Shown: positions 27,401 to 36,165 of the stretch, piece after piece | How the letters are laid out: the number at the start of each line of letters is the position of its first letter | How positions within the stretch are numbered: position 1 is the stretch's first letter | Source: an uncultured Clostridiaceae bacterium | GTDB taxonomy: Bacteria > Bacillota > Clostridia > Clostridiales > Clostridiaceae | Length of the DNA stretch: 55,420 bases | NCBI GenBank assembly: GCA_946405135.1 | Contig: CAMJGD010000007.1 | Span: 85,580 to 140,999 of the forward strand | Reading direction: 5' to 3' | Notes under the pieces: model-generated | What the model was told of the DNA's origin: nothing | The model's input: the letters and a program-made list of their open reading frames with translations, nothing else | Database searches by the model: none | Program-made: the position numbers and the translations under genes

Positions 27401-29240
27401 GTATACATTAAAGTGGACCGCTAAAGATAATCTTTCTGGTATAGGAATTCAAGGAGTTATGTTGAACAAAAAATTATTAAGGAATACACCTATAAATGAT
27501 TTAGGAAATGGGCAGTACTCTTGTAATATTGATTTAAAACAAGGAAATAATACAATAGAGATTATATCTATAGACAATGCTGGGAATGAAGCTCATGAAG
27601 AATTTGCAGTAAATTATATACCATTTAATATTCAGTTTGATAATCTATCAGAAGGCATAAAAATTAATACTAGAGAATATACAGTTACAGGAAGGCTTAA
27701 TTACGCAGTAAAAGATTTATTTATCAAAGGGGTTAATGCAGTAATAAATGAAGACTTGACTTTTAGTGCCATGATTACATTACCAGACACTATAAATGAT
27801 GTAAATATAAAAGCTATAGACTTCGATAACCAAGTATTGAAAGATTACACGTTAAAAGTATATTGCGATACCGTGCCGCCGACTATGACTTTTGAGTCTC
27901 CAAAGGTGGATGGTGACGGAAAGGTATATACTAATAAAGATCAAATAACTGTAGCAGGTACAGTATTTGATGATACTTTTGGATATAAGTTCTATGTAAA
28001 TGGTGAGTTAAAAATGGAAGTTAACCTTCCTGAAATAGGTGGAGAGCAGGGAACAAAGAGAGAATTTAGCTATGAAGTACCTGTTACTAATGGTTGTAAG
28101 GTTGAGGTAAAAGCAGTAGATTTATTTGGAAATGAAACTCCAGTTAAAGTATTTGATATAGTATTAGATAAAGAAACCCCAGTTATAACAATAAATGGAG
28201 TGGAAAATGGTAAGGCATATAACCATGATTTACTTCCAGAAATATCCGTTAATGAAGGAATTTTAACAGTAACATTAAATGGAAAAGAATATAAGAATGA
28301 AGCTATTACCGAAGAAGGCAGTTATGAATTAGTGGCTAAAGCTTTAGATAAAGCAGGTAATTCTTCAGAGGTTAAAGTCAACTTTATTATAGACAAAACA
28401 AGTCCAGAGATAACCATAAAGGGTGTAGAAGATGGAAAATACTATAATACAGATGTGACACCTATAGTAACTGCTAATGAAGGAACCATAGCCATGACTT
28501 TAAATAAAAAAGACTATAAGGGAGAAGCTATAAAAGATGAAGGTGAATATGAATTAGTAGTTACTGCCATAGATGCAGCAGGAAATAAAACTGAAAAGAC
28601 GGTGAAATTTGTAATAGACAAAACAAATCCAGAAATAACTATTAAGGGTGTAGAGGATGGAAAACACTATAATACAGATGTAACTCCTGTAGTAACTGTA
28701 AATGAAGGTACTTTTACTATGGCTTTAAATGGAAAAGACTATAAAGGAGAAACTATAAAGGATGAAGGTAAATATGAGTTAATAGTAACTGCATTAGATA
28801 AAACAGGAAATAAAGCAGAAAAGACAGTGAAGTTTGTAATAGACAAAACAAATCCAGAAATAACTATTAAGGGTGTAGAAGATGGTAAAACTTATACTAC
28901 TTCTGTAAAACCAGAAATAAAGACTTCTAAAGGAAATTTAATAATAACTCTCAATGGTAAAGAATATAAGGGTGAAGAGATAACAGCAGTGTGTAGCTAT
29001 GAAATTATTGCTAAGGCTGTAGATTTAGCAGGTAATACTACAACTAAAGTAGTTAAATTCAAAATTGAAAAGCCTAAAACAGATGAGCAAAACTCTAATC
29101 CAACAAACAACAATCCTAAAGAAATAGTAAAGACAGGATCTAGAGTTAGTATGAATCTGCTTATAGCTGTTGGAGCATCACTAGTAGCCATTGGAACTTG
29201 CTTTATTATTTATAAAAAGAAAAATAGAAAAACAGCTTAA
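24462..29240 (+). CDS. Large wall-anchored S8 serine protease (lactocepin/C5a-peptidase-like)
   Basis: A 1592-residue protein: signal peptide (1-33), propeptide (about 85-185), subtilase domain with D215 (VIDSGID), H277 (MHGMHVAG) and S603 (GTSMAAPHT), interrupted by a PA domain (about 445-540) as in cell-envelope proteases. Then come an Fn3-like domain (680-790), a FlgD-like Ig region with PDEDGYNDE, further beta domains and four 75-residue Ig-like repeats (encoded at 28173-29072). The C-terminus has EIVKTGS, a hydrophobic segment and KKKNRK: a sortase-type signal with IVKTG in place of LPxTG. Translation start is unusual (see the RNA domain at 24302-24455). Likely a surface protease for protein feeding or host/matrix cleavage. 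Confidence 0.92.
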   Translation: MNRKDKRFLAWVLTVTFSASLSMGINFRRTSAEEVETKDVKAALSKEMSRKFSPKDVQNKLKEKYGTEGNFNDNAPLKHNDPEEVVRVVIQMKDKPLLQGIKSEKKEDKNIKSLINSKKSEADDLKKQQDEVIAKVKTLKGAEIRHNYFYTANGFSMDVKRGEIDKLKNIPGVKSVKEANRYVPDMTYAKSLTQTYDVWKDYGYKGEGTVVAVIDSGIDVNHKDMRLTDPSKAKISKNNAIISKEPGKFYSIKVPYAYNFADGNDDILDTNPNTGMHGMHVAGIVAANGEKSQVDQSKAIQGVAPEAQVLALRVFSNRPEEKYAYSDDIAAAIESAVLHEADVINMSLGSDAGFQDPEDIEQQAIKIAANEGLIVVVSAGNSAYSTYQSKYKEVVDTGVVGSPGIAEDTLQVASYENNKIIASVLEYSAGSDKGKIAYTPTDINPVGRLTGEYNLVDCNLGVEQDFKGKDLRGKIALVKRGSITFVEKQLNAQKAGAAGIIVYNRDGEEDYVKMAGDPSITIPGMFVKNSDGVKLKDFIGKAVKVSFKGDLMPIDNASNGDMSDFTSWGPAPNLEFKPQITAPGGQIYSTVNNNSYEVMSGTSMAAPHTAGAEALLVQAIKAKGMNISGRKMMEFAKTTSVNTAVPKFDKNGVPFSPRRQGAGLVQIKDAITNTVTVTDEYGDGVVALREIDKVKTFKLKLTNYGEKEVSYNLSDNGGVLTEVEEAEGMSYDVKIHEASVSFNPNTITVPENSSKEVYVTIKLPENFKRNQFVEGFIKFNSNTSGAPSLNVPYMGFYGNWSKMNVVDLPMWDSNSVYGTTTLLSKVDNDLVYLGYDGEDDLGNPKVNAKKIAISPDEDGYNDEAIPYLVFLRNARTMNIAVVDSKGMMVRDLKTEEYLNKDIIAEQQGNVGRYSPDWSWDGKIKNSEGQLEVKEGQYFIRVRSKVDYEKADWQELNMPVKVDITAPKIQITSSNTAHTGKYTLKWTAKDNLSGIGIQGVMLNKKLLRNTPINDLGNGQYSCNIDLKQGNNTIEIISIDNAGNEAHEEFAVNYIPFNIQFDNLSEGIKINTREYTVTGRLNYAVKDLFIKGVNAVINEDLTFSAMITLPDTINDVNIKAIDFDNQVLKDYTLKVYCDTVPPTMTFESPKVDGDGKVYTNKDQITVAGTVFDDTFGYKFYVNGELKMEVNLPEIGGEQGTKREFSYEVPVTNGCKVEVKAVDLFGNETPVKVFDIVLDKETPVITINGVENGKAYNHDLLPEISVNEGILTVTLNGKEYKNEAITEEGSYELVAKALDKAGNSSEVKVNFIIDKTSPEITIKGVEDGKYYNTDVTPIVTANEGTIAMTLNKKDYKGEAIKDEGEYELVVTAIDAAGNKTEKTVKFVIDKTNPEITIKGVEDGKHYNTDVTPVVTVNEGTFTMALNGKDYKGETIKDEGKYELIVTALDKTGNKAEKTVKFVIDKTNPEITIKGVEDGKTYTTSVKPEIKTSKGNLIITLNGKEYKGEEITAVCSYEIIAKAVDLAGNTTTKVVKFKIEKPKTDEQNSNPTNNNPKEIVKTGSRVSMNLLIAVGASLVAIGTCFIIYKKKNRKTA
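28173..29072 (+). repeat. Four tandem 225-bp in-frame repeats
   Basis: Four units start at 28173, 28398, 28623 and 28848, each exactly 225 bp (75 residues), encoding an Ig-like unit with the pattern PEITIKGVEDGK...AGN...VKFVIDK. Units 2 and 3 and the start of unit 4 are nearly identical in DNA, which suggests recent duplication. Copy number may vary between strains. Confidence 0.9.
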
Positions 29241-29260
29241 ATTATAACAGCTTAATTTAG

Positions 29261-29300
29261 AGCATGCAGCGATTTAATATAATTACTGCATGCTTTTTTA
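29261..29300 (+). terminator. Rho-independent terminator after the wall-anchored protease
   Basis: AGCATGCAG pairs with CTGCATGCT over a 16-nt loop, followed by six T residues. Confidence 0.87.
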
Positions 29301-29404
29301 CTATTGATATATATTAATTTATTTTCATATTGTAGATTACTAATGAATAGTTTTTTATAAATAAAATATGATATACTATAAAAAAAGCGTTTTTAGAGGT
29401 AAGT

Positions 29405-29944
29405 ATGGAAAAAGTATTTTATTATTCTTTCATTATTGGAGTGGTTTATATATTCCTATCTTTTATACTAGGAGGAGTTTTTGATCTGTTTAATATTGGA
29501 GCAGATATAGATTTTGGTTTCGAATTTCCTTTTGCATCATTGCTCAGACCAGCAATTCTGGCAGCCTTTCTAACAGTGTTTGGAGGTATGGGCCTTTTGG
29601 GGCTTAAGAATCAATGGACATACGTTTTTGCCATTGCTTTGGCATCAGCACTTATAATTTCTATTATAATTTCTAAATTTGTTTTTGATAAATTGAAAAA
29701 AGCTGAAAATACAAGTTCCATAAGAAGAAAAGAACTTATTGGTGTTGAAGCCGTTGTACTTGAAACTATATTAGAGCATGGGATTGGATCTATTACCTAT
29801 ACAGCAAATGGTAACAAAATGAATTCACCAGCAAAAAGCATGGATGGAACTAAAATTTTAAGAGGAGAAAAGGTAATAATAACAAAAGTAGATAAGAGTA
29901 TTTTTTATGTCATTCCAGTTAAAGAAATTTTAGATGAAAAATAG
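29405..29944 (+). CDS. NfeD-like membrane protein (YuaF type)
   Basis: A 179-residue protein with three membrane segments (about 8-28, 47-67, 72-92) and a soluble C-terminal OB-fold NfeD domain (about 110-175, GVEAVVLETILEHGIGSITY). It lacks the protease domain of long NfeD proteins. The flotillin gene follows 80 bp downstream; this pairing (yuaF-floT in Bacillus) is well known, and the two act in membrane-domain organisation. Confidence 0.85.
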   Translation: MEKVFYYSFIIGVVYIFLSFILGGVFDLFNIGADIDFGFEFPFASLLRPAILAAFLTVFGGMGLLGLKNQWTYVFAIALASALIISIIISKFVFDKLKKAENTSSIRRKELIGVEAVVLETILEHGIGSITYTANGNKMNSPAKSMDGTKILRGEKVIITKVDKSIFYVIPVKEILDEK

Positions 29945-30024
29945 AATTATCAATAAAAAAATTCAGTATATTATAATGATACAAAATTTATTCAATATAT
30001 TATTAAAATAAAGGGGGAGATATT

Positions 30025-31476
30025 ATGCAACAATACATTATGCCTATAATGATTACAGCTTTAGTTTTACTTATTTTAGGTATACTATTGTCCATGTGGA
30101 AAAAGGTACCACAGGATAAAGCTGTAGTTATTACTGGATTAAAGAAAAGAGTCATATCTGGAGGCGGGGGCATAGTAATTCCATTTTTGGAGAGAACAGA
30201 TAAGATATCTTTAGAAAATATGAAAATTGAAGTTAGAATAGGTAATGCGTTAACAGAACAAGGAGTAGGTATTAGTGCAGATGGTGTAGCGGTTATTAAA
30301 GTAAAGTCAGATCAAGAATCTGTACTAGCAGCTGTAGAGCAATTTAATACAGGCAATGAAGGAAAAACTATAGAAATAATTAAAGATACATCTAAAGATG
30401 TGCTAGAAGGTAAATTAAGAGAAATTGTATCCAAAATGACTGTAGAGGAGATCTATAAGGATAGAGAAATGTTTGCAGCAAGAGTTCAGGAAGTAGCTGC
30501 TATAGATCTAGATCAAATGGGTCTTGAGATTAAAGCTTTTACTATAAGAGATATATCAGATGAAAATGGATATTTAAAGGCTCTAGGTAAAGGAAGAATT
30601 GCAGAAGTCAAGAGAGATGCTGAAATTGCAGAAGCAGAGGCTCAAAAAGAAACAAAAATAAAGACTGCAGAGGCCTTTAGAGAAGGAGAAGCTGCAAAAC
30701 TTATAGCAGAAGCTTCTGTTTCAGAGTCTGTTAAAGATAAAGAATTAAAGGTTCAATCCTATAGAAAAGATCAAGAATCTGCCAAGGCGGTTGCTGACTT
30801 AGCTTATGAAATAGAGGCTAATAAGGTAAAAAAAGAAGTAACAGAAACAGAGATGATGGTTCAAATCATTAAAAAGCAGAAAGAAATAGAATTAGCAGAG
30901 CAAGAATCCATGAGAAAAGAAAAAGAACTTGAAGCTACTGTAAAGAAGGAAGCTGAAGCAGAAAAGTATCAATATATACAGGAGGCCCAAGCAAAATCTG
31001 AAGCTATAAGACTTGAAGGTCAGGCAAAATCTGAAGCTATGAAATTAGAAGGTATGGCTAAAGTTGAAATCATAAGAGAAACAGGTAAGGCAGAGGCAGA
31101 AGCCATGCTTAAAAAGGCTGAAGCTTATAAACAGTATAATGAAGCAGCTATGTTACAGATGATTGTTGAAAAGATGCCTGAATTAGCAAAGGCTATAGCA
31201 GAACCATTAACTAAAACTGAAAAGATTGTTATTATTGATGGTGGAAATGGAAATTCTTCAGGAGGGGCTGCAAAGGTAGCGGACTATGTTACAGAAATAA
31301 TGACTAAGGTTCCGGAAACTATAAAGGCTACCACAGGGATAGATTTACTAAATATTATACAAAATAGAGCAAATAAGGAATTAAATACAGAACAAAAGAT
31401 GAAATCAAATCAGACAACTATAGCAATAGATGACCATAAAAGTGAGGAACAAATTTCAAACATAGAGGAGCAGTAA
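30025..31476 (+). CDS. floT: Flotillin family protein
   Basis: A 483-residue protein with an N-terminal hydrophobic hairpin (about 5-25), an SPFH domain (about 28-200) and a long coiled coil with many E-A-E-A repeats (about 200-370), then a C-terminal region with MVEKMPELAKAIAEPLTKTE, all typical of flotillins. It scaffolds membrane microdomains and affects fluidity and protease/signalling complexes. AAAGGGGGAG precedes the ATG. It follows the NfeD-like gene. The tail after residue 460 is low-complexity and probably disordered. Confidence 0.93.
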   Translation: MQQYIMPIMITALVLLILGILLSMWKKVPQDKAVVITGLKKRVISGGGGIVIPFLERTDKISLENMKIEVRIGNALTEQGVGISADGVAVIKVKSDQESVLAAVEQFNTGNEGKTIEIIKDTSKDVLEGKLREIVSKMTVEEIYKDREMFAARVQEVAAIDLDQMGLEIKAFTIRDISDENGYLKALGKGRIAEVKRDAEIAEAEAQKETKIKTAEAFREGEAAKLIAEASVSESVKDKELKVQSYRKDQESAKAVADLAYEIEANKVKKEVTETEMMVQIIKKQKEIELAEQESMRKEKELEATVKKEAEAEKYQYIQEAQAKSEAIRLEGQAKSEAMKLEGMAKVEIIRETGKAEAEAMLKKAEAYKQYNEAAMLQMIVEKMPELAKAIAEPLTKTEKIVIIDGGNGNSSGGAAKVADYVTEIMTKVPETIKATTGIDLLNIIQNRANKELNTEQKMKSNQTTIAIDDHKSEEQISNIEEQ

Positions 31477-31495
31477 GTTCATATATAAAAAATAA

Positions 31496-31535
31496 GTAAA
31501 GACATCTAATTTTTAAGTTAGGTGTCTTTATTTAT
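31496..31535. terminator. Bidirectional terminator between flotillin and P-II genes
   Basis: AAAGACATCTAA pairs with TTAGGTGTCTTT (one G-T) over an 8-nt loop, with A-rich and T-rich flanks on both sides, between convergent genes. Confidence 0.83.
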
Positions 31536-31537
31536 TT

Positions 31538-31834
31538 TTAGCTTATTCCCTTTATATCTACCACAGGCAATGCAAATAGTATTCCTTTTCCTGGGCTGTT
31601 TAATTTCCCCTCTTTTACAATGGCATCTGAAATAGTTTTATATTTACTGTCTTCACATATTATTAGTATTATTTCTTTTGAAGATTCAATATGAAAATTA
31701 AAGTATTTTATTATTTCTTCTTCACCGGTACCACGTCCATAAAATATGGTAGCACCCTTTGCTCCTTCTTTTTTAACTTTCTCTACTATGGAAGCTGCTT
31801 TTCCTCTTTCCACAATGGTAACTATGCATAGCAA
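31538..31834 (-). CDS. P-II family (GlnB-like) regulatory protein
   Basis: A 98-residue P-II-like protein (LCIVTIVERGKAASIVEKVKK, then ATIFYGRGTG in the T-loop area). It lacks the uridylylated tyrosine context of classic GlnB. The start is TTG (complement of 31832-31834) with an AAAGGAGG site about 9 nt upstream that overlaps the end of the DUF1538 gene. P-II proteins bind ATP/ADP and other nucleotides and control a partner, often a transporter. The coupled DUF1538 membrane protein is the obvious partner. Confidence 0.87.
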   Translation of the reverse strand: MLCIVTIVERGKAASIVEKVKKEGAKGATIFYGRGTGEEEIIKYFNFHIESSKEIILIICEDSKYKTISDAIVKEGKLNSPGKGILFALPVVDIKGIS

Positions 31835-31849
31835 ATTTAAAAACCTCCT

Positions 31850-32548
31850 TTATTTTGAAACAATACCTAGTAGTAGTACAGATATAATAGGTCCTAGGGA
31901 TGTCAAGCCTATTATTCCAAAGGCACTTAATAAAGGATCAGAACCTTCAATAACTTTGGATAAGCCAAGAGCTATAGATAGATTTAAAGGTATATTAACA
32001 GGCCCTGTAGTAGAACTGGCACAATCCATAGCTATCCCTATTATTTCTTCAGGGGCTATTAAACACAATAATGTAGATAAAATAAGGAGAGGTATGACTA
32101 TCTTTGAAGTTTTTATATTATATAGAATTTTATATATACCTAAAGACAATCCAGTTCCAAATCCTGTAGCTACTGTATATACAAGTGTTTTTCTGGGTAT
32201 AGATCCTACAGACACTTCTTCTACTTCCATGGCAAGAGTAGCTAGGGCAGGTTCTACAAGAGTAGTAGAAAAGCCAATGATGAATACCAATAAAATTATG
32301 ATCCATTTGCTGTCTAGTGTTACTAAGTTTTCACCTACAGATTCTCCAAGAGGAAGGAGAAAAAGATTAGTACCCTCTAAAAATAAAAAGAGGCCTAAGA
32401 TACTTAAAAAGAGTCCAGTTATAAAGAGCTTTACATCCTTTAATGGCTTTTTAAATATAAAGAGCTGTAAGAAAAGCATAAAAATAGTAACAGGCATAAT
32501 ATCTTTAAAAGTATCCCATAGTCCTTTTAAGATGTATGAAAATTTCAT
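31850..32548 (-). CDS. DUF1538 family membrane protein
   Basis: A 232-residue protein with six or seven membrane segments matching DUF1538, including the family stretch VEPALATLAMEVEEVS. Many members come as two tandem genes or a fused double-length protein; here there is a single copy. TAGGAGTG precedes the ATG. It is first in a two-gene unit with a P-II protein, which suggests a transporter under P-II control. Substrate unknown. Confidence 0.87.
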   Translation of the reverse strand: MKFSYILKGLWDTFKDIMPVTIFMLFLQLFIFKKPLKDVKLFITGLFLSILGLFLFLEGTNLFLLPLGESVGENLVTLDSKWIIILLVFIIGFSTTLVEPALATLAMEVEEVSVGSIPRKTLVYTVATGFGTGLSLGIYKILYNIKTSKIVIPLLILSTLLCLIAPEEIIGIAMDCASSTTGPVNIPLNLSIALGLSKVIEGSDPLLSAFGIIGLTSLGPIISVLLLGIVSK

Positions 32549-32778
32549 TTAATCACTCCTATAGATTACTAAAACCATTATAGCATATCAAATGGGACAT
32601 GATTACATATTTGTAGCTTAGTTTACAATTAGTCTACGGAAATTTAATAAATTATGAATATAAATTAAAGTTTAAAATGAGAGTTTATTAACAATGTTGT
32701 TAAATATAAAAAAATGGAGGGAAAAGCATGAAATCCATGAAAATTTAATGATTTATATTAAAATGTACAAAAAATGGT

Positions 32779-32805
32779 TAAATTATGCATAAAAATTGTC
32801 GATAA
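32779..32805 (+). promoter_or_regulatory. Sigma-28 (SigD/FliA)-like promoter of the chemoreceptor gene
   Basis: TAAA (32779-32782), a 15-nt spacer, and GTCGATAA (32798-32805) match the motility sigma-factor pattern TAAA-N15-GCCGATAA with one mismatch. It lies about 58 bp before the chemoreceptor start, a sensible leader length. Confidence 0.65.
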
Positions 32806-32862
32806 TTAGATTAATTTAATATATAATAAAGAACCAGCACTTATGAAAAGAGGAGAAGAAAT

Positions 32863-34572
32863 ATGCTAAAAAATATGAAGGTCAAACCAAAATTAATTAT
32901 CTGTTTTTTAATAGTTCAGTTAGCCATAGGATCTATATGCGTTATATCCTTAAGGAAATCTAAACAAGTAAATTTAAATGTTAACTCAACACAAGACAGA
33001 ATAGAAGAAATTATGCGTTTAAATCAATTAGGTGAGAATATGCTTGAGCTTCGTGGGGACATAATGGCATTGGTCTATAAGAAAGATGATACACAGTTAA
33101 AAGGTTATACTGATAAAATAAAGGATATAGAAAAAAAATCCGATGATTTAATGAATGCATATGAAAATGATGATGTAGAGTATTTTGAAAATGAAGAAGA
33201 AATCTTTAAACAATTTAAAGAAAACTATAATAACTATAAAAAAATGATAGATGAAATTTTGGTGATATGTGAAAATAAAAAATACGATGAAGCTGTATTG
33301 AAATATGATGAAGTCACAAAAATAAGGGATGTGGCTATGGAGTCATTAATTAAGATTACTAATATCAATAAAGAATATTTTACAAAAATTAGTGAGGAAA
33401 ATAACATATTATATGATAATTCAAGGGCAATGGTAAGTATAGTTTTTATAGTATGGATGCTAGTAGCCTTTATAGTAGGATTTTATATAAACAAGGATAT
33501 AAAGCTTATACTTAATTTAATGCAAAATACTGCTAAATCCTTAGCAAACTATGATTTTACTTATGACATCAATGTGGATAGAAAGGATGAGTTTGGTATT
33601 ACGGCCTTATCCCTTAAAGATGTACAAAATAATATGAAAGAACTTGTAAATATAATACTTTCTAAATCTCAAGAGTTAAGTGCATCTAGTGAAGAACTTT
33701 CGGCTACTATTGAAGAAATAAATGCAAAGTTTAATGAAATGAATGATTTTACAGAAGAAATATCACGGGAAACTCAAGAATCCAGTGCAGCTACGGAAGA
33801 AGTATCAGCTTCCATTGAAGAAATTAATACAAGCATGGAAGAACTAGCATCAAAAGCTGCTGATGGCAGCAGCAAGTCTTCTAAAATTAAGGAAAAAGCT
33901 TATAAAACTAAGATGGTAAGCAGTGAGTCTAAGGATAAAACATTAAATTTGTATAATGAAAAGCAAAAAAATATTTTAAAAGCTATGGAAGATGCAAAGG
34001 TTGTTGAAGAGATAAAAGTAATGGCAGGAGTTATAGCAGCTATAGCAGAGCAGACAAATCTTCTTGCTTTAAATGCAGCCATAGAAGCGGCAAGGGCAGG
34101 AGAGTATGGAAAAGGGTTTGCAGTGGTGGCAGAAGAAGTTAGAAAACTAGCAGAACAGTCCTCAGACACAGTCAGCACTATTCAAAATACCATATCAAAG
34201 GTTCAATATGCTTTTAATAACTTGTCAGACAATACTAAGCAGGTGCTTGACTTTATTGATGAAGTTATAATGAAAGACTATGATGCCTTTTTAGAAACTT
34301 TAGATAACTATGAAAATGATGCTAACTTCTTAAGCACTATGTCTGACAATATTGCATCTATGACCCAAGAAATAACTGCAACTATGACTCAAGTAAGTGA
34401 GGTTATTGAAAATGTAGCTTCTAGTACTCAAAATTCTAGTGAGAATACTATGCAGATAGTTGAATCTATAAATGAATCTTCTAAAGCTATAGAACAAATG
34501 GCTGAAACGTCACAAAGTCAGGCAGAACTTGCACAAGGATTAAATGAAGTTATAGAAAGGTTCAAAATATAA
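32863..34572 (+). CDS. Methyl-accepting chemotaxis protein with 4HB-type sensor
   Basis: A 569-residue receptor: membrane segment 1 (about 10-30), a helical extracytoplasmic domain of four-helix-bundle type (about 32-185), membrane segment 2 (about 190-210), HAMP (211-265), and a signalling coiled coil with [20 protein letters not shown] at the tip. GAGGAG precedes the ATG. A six-codon reading frame with an SD (32728-32748) lies upstream and is probably incidental. The sigma-28-like promoter suggests coexpression with motility genes. Ligand unknown. Confidence 0.93.
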   Translation: MLKNMKVKPKLIICFLIVQLAIGSICVISLRKSKQVNLNVNSTQDRIEEIMRLNQLGENMLELRGDIMALVYKKDDTQLKGYTDKIKDIEKKSDDLMNAYENDDVEYFENEEEIFKQFKENYNNYKKMIDEILVICENKKYDEAVLKYDEVTKIRDVAMESLIKITNINKEYFTKISEENNILYDNSRAMVSIVFIVWMLVAFIVGFYINKDIKLILNLMQNTAKSLANYDFTYDINVDRKDEFGITALSLKDVQNNMKELVNIILSKSQELSASSEELSATIEEINAKFNEMNDFTEEISRETQESSAATEEVSASIEEINTSMEELASKAADGSSKSSKIKEKAYKTKMVSSESKDKTLNLYNEKQKNILKAMEDAKVVEEIKVMAGVIAAIAEQTNLLALNAAIEAARAGEYGKGFAVVAEEVRKLAEQSSDTVSTIQNTISKVQYAFNNLSDNTKQVLDFIDEVIMKDYDAFLETLDNYENDANFLSTMSDNIASMTQEITATMTQVSEVIENVASSTQNSSENTMQIVESINESSKAIEQMAETSQSQAELAQGLNEVIERFKI

Positions 34573-34578
34573 TAATAA

Positions 34579-34662
34579 GGGGCTGTCACATTAAGAATAA
34601 ATACTACAATATATTGCGCTAATTTAATATATTGTATGTAAATTCCTTAGTGTGACAACCCC
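34579..34662. terminator. Long two-part hairpin between convergent genes
   Basis: GGGGCTGTCACATTAAG (34579-34595) pairs with CTTAGTGTGACAACCCC (34646-34662) except for one mismatch and one G-T; inside it, TACAATATATT pairs perfectly with AATATATTGTA. It may act as a bidirectional terminator. Its length and shape also recall small dispersed palindromes seen in Firmicutes, but no target-site duplication is evident. Confidence 0.7.
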
Positions 34663-34666
34663 ATTA

Positions 34667-34927
34667 CTATTTAAATTTATTTTTGTATTTTGATTTTGCC
34701 TCATAGAAATCAGCTTTTGCATCATAAAAGCCAGATTTAGCTCTATTTTTCACTTCTTTTATAGAGTTACTAAATTCATCTCTTTTTTCACTTACAATAC
34801 TTTGAGTTTCTTTAGACTTTTCATCTAACTCATTTTTAAGCTTATCTTTAGTTTCCATACCTTTTTTTAACCAATCCTGACTTTTATCCTTTAAGGATTT
34901 ACCTAGATTTTCAAAAGTATCCTTCAT
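34667..34927 (-). CDS. Small charged helical protein of unknown function
   Basis: An 86-residue protein, almost wholly Lys/Glu/Asp/Ser-rich amphipathic helix without membrane segment, reminiscent of stress-associated or LEA-like proteins and of the soluble part of YtxH proteins. An AAGGAGTG site lies about 10 nt before the ATG. No family can be named with confidence. Confidence 0.65.
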   Translation of the reverse strand: MKDTFENLGKSLKDKSQDWLKKGMETKDKLKNELDEKSKETQSIVSEKRDEFSNSIKEVKNRAKSGFYDAKADFYEAKSKYKNKFK

Positions 34928-35133
34928 ACTATAATTTCACTCCTTTTTACTCTTAGTCTTTAAGTATTACTTCTTAGTTCTTATTATTTACATATATTTT
35001 AAATTTAAAATAAAAAATTAATGGTAAAAAAATATATGAAATTCTCATATTGTAAAAAATGTGTTACAATGTAATATAAATTATAGTATATAATTACATA
35101 AGTTCATAAATCTTTTCGAAAGAGGAGTTTTGT

Positions 35134-36165
35134 ATGAAAAGTAATAAGGAACAAATTTTAGAGTTAATTAAAAAAAGTACAAAAGAAGGAAGGCAGGGAT
35201 TATCTGCAGGTGAAATAGCTAAAAAATTAAATATGCAAAGAAGTAATGTAAGTGCTGTACTAAATGAATTATATAGAGAAGACATAGTACTTAAAATTAA
35301 AGGGAAACCTGTGTTATATGCACTTAATTCTAATGTAAAGTCTCAAAGTATCAGTAATGTGAAAAGTGCCAACTTTGATATGCTTATAGGAAGTGATAAA
35401 AGCTTAAAAAAGTGCATACAACAGGCCAAAGCTGCTATGCTTTACCCTCCCCAGGGTTTGCATACTCTTATATTTGGTCCAAGCGGAGTAGGTAAAACTA
35501 TGTTTGCAGAGCTTATGTATAAGTTTGCCATAGAAAATTCAATTTTTAGCTTGGATTCTCCTTTTGTAGCTTTCAATTGTGCTGATTATGCTAATAATCC
35601 TCAACTATTAATGACTCATCTCTTTGGATGTAAAAAAGGTGCTTTTACTGGAGCAGACAAAGATAAAGAAGGTATAGTGAGTAAAGCTAATGGAGGCATA
35701 CTTTTTTTAGATGAAGTACACAGGTTACCTCCAGAAGGTCAGGAAATGTTATTTTATTTAATTGATAAGGGAATGTATACTCCTCTTGGTGATGAGAATA
35801 AAAAGAAGAGTAAGCTACTAATAATCTGTGCTACCACAGAAGATATTGATAATGTACTTTTAACTACTTTTACAAGACGAATACCTATGAATATAAAGAT
35901 ACCTGCTCTTAACGATAGGAGTTTAGAAGAAAGATTTGAATTAATATGTGAATTTTTTAAAATAGAAGCTATGAGAACAAAAAAAGAGATATCAGTGTCA
36001 ACTAATACCTTTAGACAGCTGCTCTTATACGATTGCCCAGGCAATGTAGGACAACTAAAAAGCGATATACAGTTAGGCTGTGCTAATGCTTTTTTAAATT
36101 CTATATCTAAAGGAAATAAAAACATTGATGTTCACTGTACAGACTTTGCTTCACACGTTAATTAA
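35134..36165 (+). pseudogene. LevR-type sigma-54 activator, N-terminal fragment (HTH + AAA+)
   Basis: 343 codons ending in an in-frame TAA (36163-36165) inside what is normally one gene. An N-terminal winged helix-turn-helix (GLSAGEIAKKLNMQRSNVSA) is followed by a sigma-54 AAA+ domain: Walker A GPSGVGKT (115-122), GAFTGA (169-174; contacts sigma-54) and Walker B GGILFLDEVH. The same frame continues without a shift past the stop (GLLIYKNYVDEVNKII), so one base change, probably Lys to stop, explains the break. It sits before a PTS operon with a -24/-12 promoter. The fragment could still be active: C-terminal truncations of Bacillus LevR are known to become constitutive. Confidence 0.85.

Noticed and set aside
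28173..29072. CRISPR-like periodic repeats
   Set aside because: The period is 225 bp and the units encode Ig-like protein domains.
31746..32552. 268-codon open frame on the plus strand opposite the DUF1538 gene
   Set aside because: It is antisense to a well-supported membrane protein, has no SD, and its product looks like no protein family.
32728..32748. Six-codon ORF with SD upstream of the second chemoreceptor
   Set aside because: It lies upstream of the sigma-28-like promoter and is too short to support.
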